NCBI GenBank assembly: GCA_046153995.1
Contig: JBJXEH010000054.1
Location: 1 to 18,466 of the forward strand
DNA length: 18,466 bases
Source of the DNA: SZUA-430 sp046153995
GTDB taxonomy: Bacteria > Pseudomonadota > Alphaproteobacteria > Micropepsales > Micropepsaceae
Direction of reading: 5' to 3'
Part shown: positions 7,485 to 14,788 of the stretch, one piece after another
Numbering within the stretch: the first letter of the stretch is position 1
How the letters are laid out: each line of letters begins with the position of its first letter
Translations under genes and position numbers: made by a program
Notes under the pieces: generated by a model
What the model was told of the DNA's origin: nothing
What the model saw: only the letters and a program-made list of their open reading frames with translations
The model's database searches: none

Positions 7485-8690
7485 ATTCTCACGCGCAATC
7501 TGAAACTGTTCTTGGGCTCGCGGTTTGCGGGCAATGTCGCGATGCAGGTGCAGGCGACGGCGGTCGCTTGGCACATTTTTAAGCTGACCGGCGATCCGTT
7601 CGCGGTTGGCCTCGTGGGCTTGGCGCAGTTCGTACCGATGTTCGCGCTCACGCTCTATGCGGGCGACGTCGCCGACCGTTTCGAGCGGCGGCGCATTTTG
7701 GCGGCGAGCTATGCGGTCGAGGGATTGTGCTCGCTGATTTTCATCGCGCTCACTGTTGGCGGTGTGACCGATACGCTGCCCTATTTTGCGACACTGGTGC
7801 TGTTCGGTGCCGCGCGGGCGTTTTCGGCGCCGGCATCGCAGTCGTTCCTGCCGCAGATCGTTTCACCGGAGGATTTGCCGCGCGCGATCTCCGTATCGTC
7901 GACGGTGTTTCAGGTGGCGGTGATTTCCGGGCCGGCTTTGGGCGGTGCGGTTTTGACGCTCGGCGCGGGTGCTGCGTATGCGATCTCATTTGCGCTGTTC
8001 GTTGCGAGTGCTGCCATAATCTACGCTATCAACGTCGAGGTGCGGCCGCGTGTCGATACAGGAGGATCGCTCTACGAACGCGTTCGCGAAGGCATTACAT
8101 ACGTGCGGCGGCGGCAGGAATTGTTTGGCGCAATCTCGCTCGATCTGTTTGCGGTTTTGTTGGGAGGCGCGACAGCGCTTTTGCCGTTCTTCGCGTACGA
8201 TATTCTTGGTGTCGGCGAGGTCGGCTTCGGCATCTTGAAAGCGGGACCTGCAATTGGTGCGGCAATCATGTCCGTCGTCCTGACAGTGATGCCGCTCGGC
8301 CGGCATGCGGGGCTCAAAATGTTCGGATCGGTGGCGATCTTTGGAGCAGCCACGATCGTGTTTGGACTGTCCGAGAATTTCTATCTGTCGTTTGCCATGC
8401 TGATCACGTTGGGAGCGGCGGACATGGTTTCCGTCAATGTCCGTAGCTCGTTGGCGCAGCTGGTCACGCCTGATCATATGCGCGGACGTGTCAGTGCTGT
8501 CAGCATGCTCTTCATCGGCGCCTCCAATGAGCTTGGCGAGTTCGAGTCGGGTGTGACCGCTGCGTGGTGGGGAACCGTTCGGGCGGTCGTGGTAGGTGGC
8601 GCTGGGACGCTCGCAATCGTGGGCTTGTGGTCGTATTGGTTTCCCGCGTTGCGCAAGGTCGATAGACTGAGCGATCTGAAGCCGGAGTAG
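7485..8690 (+). CDS. MFS transporter, exporter-like (MFS_3/EntS type)
   Basis: About 401 residues if begun at ATT 7485. Family-like sequence starts at LTRNLKLFLGSRFAGN and continues with GLVGLAQFVPMFALTLYAGD and VADRFERRRIL, the conserved loop after the second helix. The C-terminus has DHMRGRVSAVSMLFIGASNE, typical of this subfamily. Twelve helices are expected. The open frame extends back to ATG 7395, but those residues are a shadow of the previous gene. Between there and the first helix the only candidates are ATT 7485, CTG 7500 and TTG 7512; the first ATG, at 7542, would cut into helix 1. It probably exports a small molecule. The GFA gene follows after 8 bases. Confidence 0.85.
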   Translation: MLTRNLKLFLGSRFAGNVAMQVQATAVAWHIFKLTGDPFAVGLVGLAQFVPMFALTLYAGDVADRFERRRILAASYAVEGLCSLIFIALTVGGVTDTLPYFATLVLFGAARAFSAPASQSFLPQIVSPEDLPRAISVSSTVFQVAVISGPALGGAVLTLGAGAAYAISFALFVASAAIIYAINVEVRPRVDTGGSLYERVREGITYVRRRQELFGAISLDLFAVLLGGATALLPFFAYDILGVGEVGFGILKAGPAIGAAIMSVVLTVMPLGRHAGLKMFGSVAIFGAATIVFGLSENFYLSFAMLITLGAADMVSVNVRSSLAQLVTPDHMRGRVSAVSMLFIGASNELGEFESGVTAAWWGTVRAVVVGGAGTLAIVGLWSYWFPALRKVDRLSDLKPE

Positions 8691-8698
8691 GAGTTTCC

Positions 8699-9118
8699 AT
8701 GGAACGGACCGCGATTTGCTGCTGCGGAAGTTTGCGGGTAAAGGTTCGGGGCGAGCCGTTGCGCGTCGTCGTCTGCCATTGCTTTCAGTGTCAACGGCGC
8801 ACAGGCAGCGTGTTCAGCGACAACGCGAACTTCGAACGTGCGCAGATGATCGCGGTCGAGGGCGAGACGAAGACGTTTACGCGGGCGACGGAACGGGGCG
8901 GGCGGATGACGTTTCACTTCTGCCCGCGGTGCGGATCATCCGTGTATTGGGATTTCTCGCTCGATCCGCTGACGGTCGGCATTGCCGTCGGCGCGTTCGC
9001 CGATCCGGGGTTTGCGAAGCCCGTGCGGTCGCTGTTCGGTGTGAGCCGCCACCATTGGGTGCCGGACGTCGAGGGAGCGGAGGCGTACCTCGCCGATCAG
9101 CACGGGCCGCGGGAGTAG
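8699..9118 (+). CDS. GFA/CENP-V-family zinc-binding protein
   Basis: 139 residues with a good site (GGAG about eight bases before ATG 8699). The family cysteine pattern is complete: CxCG at residues 7-10, CHCFQC at 26-31 and CPRCGS at 75-80, followed by VYWD. These bind two zinc ions in the glutathione-dependent formaldehyde-activating enzyme (Gfa) fold. Most GFA-family members have unproven roles, so formaldehyde chemistry should not be assumed. It ends the rightward run started at 6793 and is followed directly by a large inverted repeat. Confidence 0.9.
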   Translation: MERTAICCCGSLRVKVRGEPLRVVVCHCFQCQRRTGSVFSDNANFERAQMIAVEGETKTFTRATERGGRMTFHFCPRCGSSVYWDFSLDPLTVGIAVGAFADPGFAKPVRSLFGVSRHHWVPDVEGAEAYLADQHGPRE

Positions 9119-9126
9119 AGTTAAGT

Positions 9127-9344
9127 AAGATTCACCACTAAGACACGAAGGACACCAAGTTTCACCAAGAAGGGGTGCCTCACACAATGACAACAATGGG
9201 AGCGCCCCTCGGCGCGTAGCGCCATTCGGCGGTTGCGCGCTAGCGCGCGCGAGTATCTTCCATTGTTATCATTGTTTCATTGTGTGAGGCATCTCTTCTG
9301 TCTTGGTGAAACTTGGTGTCCTTCGTGTCTTTGTGGTGAATCTT
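9127..9344. repeat. 218-bp imperfect inverted repeat with 44-bp outer arms
   Basis: Outer arms 9127-9170 and 9301-9344 match at 43 of 44 positions as inverted copies (left arm begins AAGATTCACCAC; both include GAAGGACACCAAGTTTCACC). Inner arms TGCCTCACACAATGA (9176-9190) and 9277-9291 match perfectly, and 9190-9199 pairs with 9260-9269 at 9 of 10. The centre (9200-9259) is GC-rich and contains GGCGC-gta-GCGCC (9211-9223) and the palindrome GCGCGCTAGCGCGC (9235-9248). No ORF of transposase type is inside. It is less GC-rich in the arms than flanking genes. It looks like a small non-autonomous or palindromic intergenic element and could form a long hairpin or end transcription from both sides. 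Confidence 0.85.
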
Positions 9345-9380
9345 TCGGGCTCGCCACCAACACCACGCTCAAAAGTTGCC

Positions 9381-9473
9381 CTAGCGCAGGCGCGGCATCA
9401 CTTCGTTGGCGAAGAGGTCGAGGCTTGCGCGAACTTTTGGCATTGGCAGGCCGCCACCGTCGCCGGTCGCCGG
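9381..9473 (-). pseudogene. Orphan C-terminal remnant of a luciferase-like (LLM) monooxygenase
   Basis: Reading leftward right after the acyl-CoA dehydrogenase stop, and in the same frame, is a 30-codon stretch ending at TAG 9381-9383. It reads ATGDGGGLPMPKVRASLDLF then ANEVMPRLR. The ending SLDLFANEVMPRLR closely resembles C-termini of LLM-class flavin-dependent oxidoreductases, where a helix ends in FAxEVMPxxR. No start codon or body of such an enzyme is present, so I infer a deletion that joined the tail of a former neighbour to the end of the dehydrogenase. The short length leaves room for coincidence. Confidence 0.5.
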
Positions 9474-10595
9474 TCATGATGTGGGTCCGATGACGATGGC
9501 GGCGATGCGTTCGTTTTGCATTTCGGTGGAGCCGTCGGTGTAGTTCGCGACGCGGGCGGAGGCGAGGTGGCGGAGGAAAGGGTATTCTTCGCGCAAGCCC
9601 GCAGCACCCATGAGTTGGCAAGCTTCCGAGATGCGTTGGATCGCCATGCGGGTTGCGAACTTCTTTGCGTGTGCGGAAGCGAGCGCGGCGTCTTCGTTCG
9701 CGATGATCATAGCCGCCGCCGATGACACGAGTTGGCGCGCTGCTTCGGCGTCGGTTGCGATGTCGGCCGCCATCCAGCGCCAACCTTGTTTCGCAGCGAG
9801 CGATGAGCCGAAGGCTTCGCGGGATTTGCCGTAGGCAACGGCGGTGTCGAGGCTGGCATCGACCATCGCGACGCACATCGCGGCGACGTAGGTGCGGGCT
9901 TGGTTCACACTCGCCATGGCGCGGCGGAACGCGTGGCCTGGCGGGGCGACGACTTCGTCGGCGTGGACACGGTAGTTGTCGAGTTTGAAGCCACCTGCGC
10001 CGATGACGCCGCCGCCGGCGAGTGCCTCGGCGTCGCTGCGCTGAAAGCCTTCGCGGGTGCCGTCCACCAGAAAGCAGCCGATGCCGCGCCAGCCTTGGGC
10101 GGGGTCTGTCTGCGCGTACGTGATGAAGACGTCGCCGAAGGCTGCGTTCGTGATCCAGCCTTTTTCGCCGCTCAGGCGCCAGCCGTCGCCGTCTTTCGTT
10201 GCGCTGGTTTTGATGCCGGCGAAGTCGCTGCCCGCGCCGGGTTCGCTTAAGGCGCTACCGCCGAAGCGTTCGCCTTTCAGCATTGCGGGGACGTAGCGCT
10301 CGGCGACGGCGCGTGGCATCGCGGTTGCGATGTGGGCGGCGCAACCCGCGGTGTTCGTGAGGCTGAACGCGAAGTCGTAGGAGTGGCGCGATAACGTTTC
10401 GAGCAGCTTGAGCTTATCGGCGAAGCCGATTTCGTGGCCGCCCCAATCGCGCGGTGCTTGGAACGCTAGCAGGCCTTGTGCGGCGGCGGCTTTTAGCGCC
10501 TCGGTTTGCATGCGCCCTTCGCGTGCCCATTTGGCGGCGCTCGGTGCAACGTGGGATGCGGCAAAGCGTGTTGCCGTTTCGACGATCTCGTGCAT
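9474..10595 (-). CDS. Acyl-CoA dehydrogenase family flavoprotein
   Basis: 373 residues, close to the usual family length. FAD/acyl-binding signatures are visible: ALSEPGAGSDFAGIKTSA and GEKGWITNAAFGDVFITYAQ, and near the end YTDGSTEMQNERIAA. The catalytic base of most members is the Glu of YEGT; here the aligned residue appears to be Asp354 (TDG), as known for ACAD10/11-type enzymes. It would oxidise an acyl-CoA at the alpha-beta bond and pass electrons to ETF. ATG 10595 begins three bases after the stop of the acyl-CoA synthetase, a clear operon. A truncated LLM tail follows it. The substrate is unknown. Confidence 0.9.
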   Translation of the reverse strand: MHEIVETATRFAASHVAPSAAKWAREGRMQTEALKAAAAQGLLAFQAPRDWGGHEIGFADKLKLLETLSRHSYDFAFSLTNTAGCAAHIATAMPRAVAERYVPAMLKGERFGGSALSEPGAGSDFAGIKTSATKDGDGWRLSGEKGWITNAAFGDVFITYAQTDPAQGWRGIGCFLVDGTREGFQRSDAEALAGGGVIGAGGFKLDNYRVHADEVVAPPGHAFRRAMASVNQARTYVAAMCVAMVDASLDTAVAYGKSREAFGSSLAAKQGWRWMAADIATDAEAARQLVSSAAAMIIANEDAALASAHAKKFATRMAIQRISEACQLMGAAGLREEYPFLRHLASARVANYTDGSTEMQNERIAAIVIGPTS

Positions 10596-10598
10596 GTG

Positions 10599-12206
10599 TC
10601 AGAGGCCGAGTTGCGTGCGGGCGAAATCGGTAGCGGCTTTGTAGTCCGCCTTCCCGTTCGGGGCGCGGAACATCTGCGGCACGGCGAGGATGCGCTTCGG
10701 CGTTTTGTAACCGGCCAGATGCTCGCGCACGTGGGCGCGTATCGCACTCTCGTCGAAGCGTGCATTAGGTGCGAGTTCGACGACGGCGGTGACGGCGTTA
10801 CCCCACTTGTCATCCGGCACGCCGACCACGAGCGCGTCGTCGACGCTGTCGTGCAGTTTTAGCGTCTCCTCGACTTCTTCCGGATAGACCTTCTCACCTG
10901 CCGTGTTGATGCAGGCGCTGCCGCGGCCCAGCAGCGTGATCGAGCCGTCGGCGTTGACGAGGCAGAAGTCGCCCGGGATGGACCAGCGTTGGCCGCCGAT
11001 GACGAAGAACGTTTTGGCGGTCTTTGCTTCGTCCTTCCAGTAGCCGACAGGGATGTTGCCGCCGCGAGCGATGAAGCCCGGTTCGTTCGAGCCTATGGCC
11101 ACGGGTTTGTGGTCGGGGGTGAAGACCGCGACGTCGGTGCCCAGCGTGAACTTCGCCGTCGGGGTTTCGCCGTCTTTTGTCGTCGCCGACATTGCGAAGC
11201 CGACCGCTTCGGAGGAGCCGAACGAATCCAGCAGCGTCACTTGCGGGATGTGGCCGACGAGGCCGTGCTTGACCTCGCGCGACCACATCGTGCCGGAGGA
11301 GACGATCATCACGAGCGACGAGAGATCCCAGCGGCCGGGGTTTTCTTCGAGCGCTCGTAGCATGGGTTTTGCGAAGGCGTCGCCAACGATCGCCATCTGT
11401 GTCGCTTTGCGCTGGGCGGTGACTTCCCACAGTTCGACGGGGTCGAACGTCGCCGATTCCAGCGTGATGACGCTTCCACCCATGGCAAGCGCGCCGAACG
11501 AGGTGAGGAGGCCGGTGCCGTGCATTTGCGGGCAGACGGGGATGAAGCGGTTGCCGGGTGTCGCGCGAACGATGTCTACGTGCTCGGCAATGCTTGTCGG
11601 GATGACCGGCATGAGCGCTGGATTCATCTGTGCGGCGCGCAGATCGTGGTGGCGCCACATGACGCCTTTCGGCATGCCGGTGGTGCCGCCGGTATAGAGG
11701 AAGAAAAGATCGTCCGGGGAGCGCTTGATGTCGAGGTCTCCGGCGCCGTGTGCTGCGACGAACGCTTCGTAGTCTTGCGCGAACGCGGGGAGTGGCGTGT
11801 CGTCGATTTTGACTTGCAGCCACGTCTTCACGCCCGGGAGCCGGTCGCGGATGGCGGCGACGATGGGCACGAACTCGCTGCCGTAAACGACCACGCGCGC
11901 GTCGGAATTGTCGAAGATGTAGTGCAGTTCCTCCGCCTTGTAGCGATAGTTCACGTTGACGTGGACGAAGCGGCCTTTGAAGGCCGCGATTGTTGCTTCC
12001 ATATACTCGGGGCGATTGCGGATCAGGATCGCGAGCTTGTCGTCGGGTTGGTGGCCCGCTTGGATGAGGCCGCGGGCGAGTGCGTTCGTGCGGCCTTGGA
12101 ATTCGAGCCAGCTTGTTGTGTTGTCTCCGTGGATCAGCGCTGGGGCCGACGACGGTACGACCTTTGCGACGGCGTCGATGATGTCGCCGTAGTTCCACAC
12201 GCCCAT
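10599..12206 (-). CDS. Acyl-CoA synthetase (AMP-forming), FadD-like
   Basis: 535 residues from ATG 12206 with a strong site (GGAGG seven bases upstream). ANL-superfamily motifs in order: the P-loop YTGGTTGMPKG (171-181), DSFGSSEAVGF (adenine pocket), WSIPGDFCLVNADGSITLLG (ribose-binding Asp and hinge), then GEKVYPEEVEE, and the C-terminal PNGKADYK with catalytic Lys519. It would activate a carboxylic acid to its acyl-CoA using ATP. With the acyl-CoA dehydrogenase immediately downstream, it probably starts breakdown of a fatty or other aliphatic/isoprenoid acid. No signal peptide. It diverges from the GH84 gene across 77 bases. Confidence 0.92.
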   Translation of the reverse strand: MGVWNYGDIIDAVAKVVPSSAPALIHGDNTTSWLEFQGRTNALARGLIQAGHQPDDKLAILIRNRPEYMEATIAAFKGRFVHVNVNYRYKAEELHYIFDNSDARVVVYGSEFVPIVAAIRDRLPGVKTWLQVKIDDTPLPAFAQDYEAFVAAHGAGDLDIKRSPDDLFFLYTGGTTGMPKGVMWRHHDLRAAQMNPALMPVIPTSIAEHVDIVRATPGNRFIPVCPQMHGTGLLTSFGALAMGGSVITLESATFDPVELWEVTAQRKATQMAIVGDAFAKPMLRALEENPGRWDLSSLVMIVSSGTMWSREVKHGLVGHIPQVTLLDSFGSSEAVGFAMSATTKDGETPTAKFTLGTDVAVFTPDHKPVAIGSNEPGFIARGGNIPVGYWKDEAKTAKTFFVIGGQRWSIPGDFCLVNADGSITLLGRGSACINTAGEKVYPEEVEETLKLHDSVDDALVVGVPDDKWGNAVTAVVELAPNARFDESAIRAHVREHLAGYKTPKRILAVPQMFRAPNGKADYKAATDFARTQLGL

Positions 12207-12283
12207 ACCATTTCCTCCAATATCTTTTGCGGGTCAGCGTAACCGAAATTGCTGCTGCGGCAAGCTGCTGTTAGGTTCCGGGC

Positions 12284-13354
12284 ATGACCACCACACCGCA
12301 ACTCGGCATCATTGAAGGCTATTTCGGCACGCCTTGGAGCTGGAGCGACCGCGCGCATGTGATGCGCACACTGGCGGGGCACGGCTACCGGTTCTTCATC
12401 TATGCACCCAAAGCCGACGCGCATTTGCGGCGGCACTGGAAGGAGCCTCATCCGAAGGCGACGCATGACGCGCTCGCCGCGTTCGCCGCGGCATGCCGGA
12501 TGGCGGGTGTGCGGTTCGGTGTGGGGTTGAGCCCGTTCGAGGTTTACCGGCATTTCGACGACGATGCGCGGGCGACGCTTCGGGCGCGGATTGCGCAGTT
12601 GGATTCGCTCGGCCTCGACGATCTGGCGATCCTGTTCGACGACATGCGCGGCGACATTCCCGATCTCGCTGCGCGGCAGGCGGCGATCATTGCGTTCGTC
12701 GCGTCGTGTACGAAGGCGACGCGGCTGATCACGTGCCCCTCCTACTACACCGACGATGCCGTGCTCGATCGCGTGTTCGGCGCGAGGCCCGTGAACTATC
12801 TGGAAGATTTGGGACGGTTGCTCGATCCGAAAGTCGAAGTGTTTTGGACTGGCGAAGAAGTGTGCGCACGGGCGTACTCGCCGGGGCACTTTGCGGATGT
12901 CGCGGGGAAGCTCCGGCGGAAGCCGTTCCTTTGGGATAACTATCCGGTCAACGATGGGCCGCGTATGTCGCAGCATTTGCATCTGCGCGGGTTCACCGGG
13001 CGGCCGGCGGCGATGGGGAGCCACGTTGCCGCGCACGCGATCAACCCTGCGCTGCAGCCGCATTTGAGTTTGATACCGGCGCTCACGTTGGTGGACAGCT
13101 ACCGTGATGGTGAAGGCTACCGCTACATGGCGTCGTTCCGCGGCGCGGCGCGCACCATGATGGGCGAGGAGGCGGCGCGGTTGTTGGAAGGCGATCTCCT
13201 GTCGCTGCAAGACGCAGGGCTTGGCAACCTCGGCGAACGGACGCAGCGGCTCAAGGCAAAGTGGGCTGCGCACACACATCCGGCAGCCCAAGAAATCGTC
13301 GCCTGGCTCGACGGCAAATACGCGATCACGAGCGAGGAGATGCTGACGAGTTAG
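12284..13354 (+). CDS. GH84-type beta-N-acetylglucosaminidase domain protein
   Basis: 356 residues. Family signatures: IIEGYFGTPWSW (9-20), FFIYAPKADAHLRRHW (37-52), the catalytic Asp-Asp pair in ILFDDM (Asp119, Asp120), VFWTGEEV (186-193) and LWDNYPVND (216-224). These are hallmark positions of O-GlcNAcase/hyaluronidase-like GH84 enzymes, which use a substrate-assisted mechanism. It lacks a signal peptide and additional domains, so it should be a compact cytoplasmic enzyme acting on N-acetylglucosamine-containing sugars or conjugates. Start ATG 12284 has only a weak upstream site (GGTTCCGGGC). Its stop overlaps the convergent NrsF-like gene by four bases. Confidence 0.9.
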   Translation: MTTTPQLGIIEGYFGTPWSWSDRAHVMRTLAGHGYRFFIYAPKADAHLRRHWKEPHPKATHDALAAFAAACRMAGVRFGVGLSPFEVYRHFDDDARATLRARIAQLDSLGLDDLAILFDDMRGDIPDLAARQAAIIAFVASCTKATRLITCPSYYTDDAVLDRVFGARPVNYLEDLGRLLDPKVEVFWTGEEVCARAYSPGHFADVAGKLRRKPFLWDNYPVNDGPRMSQHLHLRGFTGRPAAMGSHVAAHAINPALQPHLSLIPALTLVDSYRDGEGYRYMASFRGAARTMMGEEAARLLEGDLLSLQDAGLGNLGERTQRLKAKWAAHTHPAAQEIVAWLDGKYAITSEEMLTS

Positions 13355-13995
13355 CCCGGACGAGAATTGAACCGCGCCAGCGTAGTGGCAAACAGCATCA
13401 GCAGTATTACCGCGACGATGTGGGTCGCGAAGTCGACGGGGTTCGTGCCGTGCGCGTGGATGAATTGGAGGAGGGCGGCGGCGAGCAGGGCGCTTCCGAG
13501 GGTGGCGAGTGCGGTCACGCGGACCGAGTCGATGGAGAGGTGGCGGCGAAGGAAGATGTAAGAAGCTGCGGCGGTGGGCAGACCCGCGCCAACGATAAAG
13601 AAGAAGCAATCGGTGCTGTCGAACAGCGATGCCGGCGTATAGCCGAGGTCCGACACTTGCCGATAGCATTCGAGGCCGCCGCCGGCGAGCCAGAGTGCGA
13701 GGCCGGGCAGGGGAAGGTAGGCCCATACCTGCGAGCGGCCGGGGATCGACAACGCTATTGCAGCGGCGATTGCGCCGATGCCTGCGAATAGCGCGCCGCC
13801 GAGTTCGAGCGTGAACGGCATGTGGGTCAGGTGCGCGAACGTCTCCGTCACGTGGCCGCCGAAGGCTGCGAGGGTTGCCATGGCCGCTAGCAGGCCCGCG
13901 AGCAGTACGCTTGCGCGCGTGAGTGGGGAGGCTAGCGGTTTGACGGGCTTCGCGCCTGCGGCCAAATCTTCGATCAGCTTGTCCGTGTCACGCAT
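13351..13995 (-). CDS. NrsF-like (DUF1109) membrane anti-sigma factor
   Basis: 214 residues: a short cytoplasmic N-terminus (MRDTDKLIEDLAAGAKPVKP) and about six hydrophobic helices. This is the form of DUF1109 proteins, including Caulobacter NrsF, which holds the ECF factor SigF at the membrane until heavy-metal or oxidative stress. Two cysteines (Cys110 in GLECYRQ and Cys130 in STDCFFF) lie in the membrane/loop region between helices and could sense redox or metal, as cysteines do in NrsF. The first eight bases overlap the end of the sigma gene, so translation is coupled and stoichiometry is likely controlled. Confidence 0.82.
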   Translation of the reverse strand: MRDTDKLIEDLAAGAKPVKPLASPLTRASVLLAGLLAAMATLAAFGGHVTETFAHLTHMPFTLELGGALFAGIGAIAAAIALSIPGRSQVWAYLPLPGLALWLAGGGLECYRQVSDLGYTPASLFDSTDCFFFIVGAGLPTAAASYIFLRRHLSIDSVRVTALATLGSALLAAALLQFIHAHGTNPVDFATHIVAVILLMLFATTLARFNSRPG

Positions 13996-14662
13996 CGCGG
14001 CTGCCTTTCAGGCTTGCGCGGAGTGAGAGCATCGCGCGGTGCAGCAGCGACTTCAGCGCGGGGACGGATTGGCCGCTCTCAGCCGATGCTTCGGCGAGCG
14101 AGAGCTCCTCGATCTTGAGCATGCGCACTGCTGCGCGTTGTCCGGCGGGTAAGGCGGCCAGAGCCGCCGCGATTTCGGTGCGGGTTTCGTGCTGCGCGTC
14201 GGCGGCGGTTGCGGTGTCGGCGATGTCGTGCACGGCGTCTGTCGTTTCGGCTTCCACTGATGCGCGTCTAGTGCGCGCGCGAAGTGCGTCGATCGCGCGG
14301 GCTTTGGCGACGGCTGCGACCCACGGTTCGACGGGGCGGCCGGGTTCGTAGGTTTGGCGGATGCGGTGGAGGCTGAGTAACGTCTCTTGCACCACGTCTT
14401 CGATTTGGCCAGCATCGCGGTGATAGCGGCGTGCGATCACGCGGACGAACACGGCGGCTTCTTTCAGGAAGGTGGCATAGGCGCGCTGGTCGCCGGCCTG
14501 CGCCGACACCATGAGGCGCTGCCAGCGGGCGGAGGCCGTTTCGCCTGTCTCGTCGCCTTTCTGCACGAGCGTCCGGAGCCCCTCGATGACCGTTTCGGCG
14601 ATCATCACGAACGCACGCGTCGCGTCAATGCGGGGTCCGGCGCTGATAGCTATCGTTTGCAT
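13988..14662 (-). CDS. ECF RNA polymerase sigma factor, SigF-like
   Basis: 224 residues from ATG 14662. Region 2 covers about residues 45-115, with DAGQIEDVVQETLLSLHRIR and the EPWVAAVAKARAIDALR helix. Region 4 covers about 163-215, with LPAGQRAAVRMLKIEELSLA and EASAESGQSVPALKSLLHRA. The next gene downstream is NrsF-like, which points to the SigF/NrsF group. The start is uncertain: ATG 14707 would lie upstream of the predicted promoter, ATG 14662 would give an almost leaderless mRNA, and ATG 14605 or 14512 would remove a non-conserved N-terminal extension. It is divergent to the YHS gene, which has a matching promoter. Confidence 0.85.
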   Translation of the reverse strand: MQTIAISAGPRIDATRAFVMIAETVIEGLRTLVQKGDETGETASARWQRLMVSAQAGDQRAYATFLKEAAVFVRVIARRYHRDAGQIEDVVQETLLSLHRIRQTYEPGRPVEPWVAAVAKARAIDALRARTRRASVEAETTDAVHDIADTATAADAQHETRTEIAAALAALPAGQRAAVRMLKIEELSLAEASAESGQSVPALKSLLHRAMLSLRASLKGSRDA

Positions 14663-14671
14663 ACCTGTATC

Positions 14672-14697
14672 TTCGTTCGAACCCGGGGATATGTTGC
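14672..14697 (-). promoter_or_regulatory. Candidate ECF (SigF-like) promoter of the sigma/NrsF operon
   Basis: Read leftward: GCAACA (14697-14692), 16 bases, CGAA (14675-14672). It has the same layout as the opposite-strand candidate and resembles the GTAACC-N16-CGAA form I know for Caulobacter SigF. It would give autoregulation. The predicted transcription start is within a few bases of ATG 14662. Confidence 0.45.
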
Positions 14698-14723
14698 GCC
14701 CTGTCACGTGTCTGTGATCCTGC

Positions 14724-14749
14724 GAAACCTTCGTGCGCCCTCAAGCGAA
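14724..14749 (+). promoter_or_regulatory. Candidate ECF (SigF-like) promoter of the YHS/TPR/radical SAM string
   Basis: GAAACC (14724-14729), exactly 16 bases, then CGAA (14746-14749). This fits the ECF-type AAC -35 core and the CGAA -10 box known for Caulobacter SigF targets. The start codon of the YHS gene lies 40 bases downstream, leaving a sensible leader with GGAG. It is divergent to the sigma gene, a typical place for a direct target. Confidence 0.55.
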
Positions 14750-14788
14750 CAAGTCCGCAGAGGCCCAGAAAACCAGGAGATAACCCTC

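Noticed and set aside
9127..9344. The inverted repeat as a complete insertion sequence
   Set aside because: Too short and without a transposase ORF; kept only as a palindromic repeat element.
10894..12198. 434-codon minus-strand ORF in another frame of the acyl-CoA synthetase
   Set aside because: Out-of-frame shadow with Arg/His-rich composition; the true frame has all ANL motifs.
12134..13726. 530-codon minus-strand ORF across the GH84 gene
   Set aside because: Arg/Pro-rich shadow; the plus frame carries the complete GH84 signatures.
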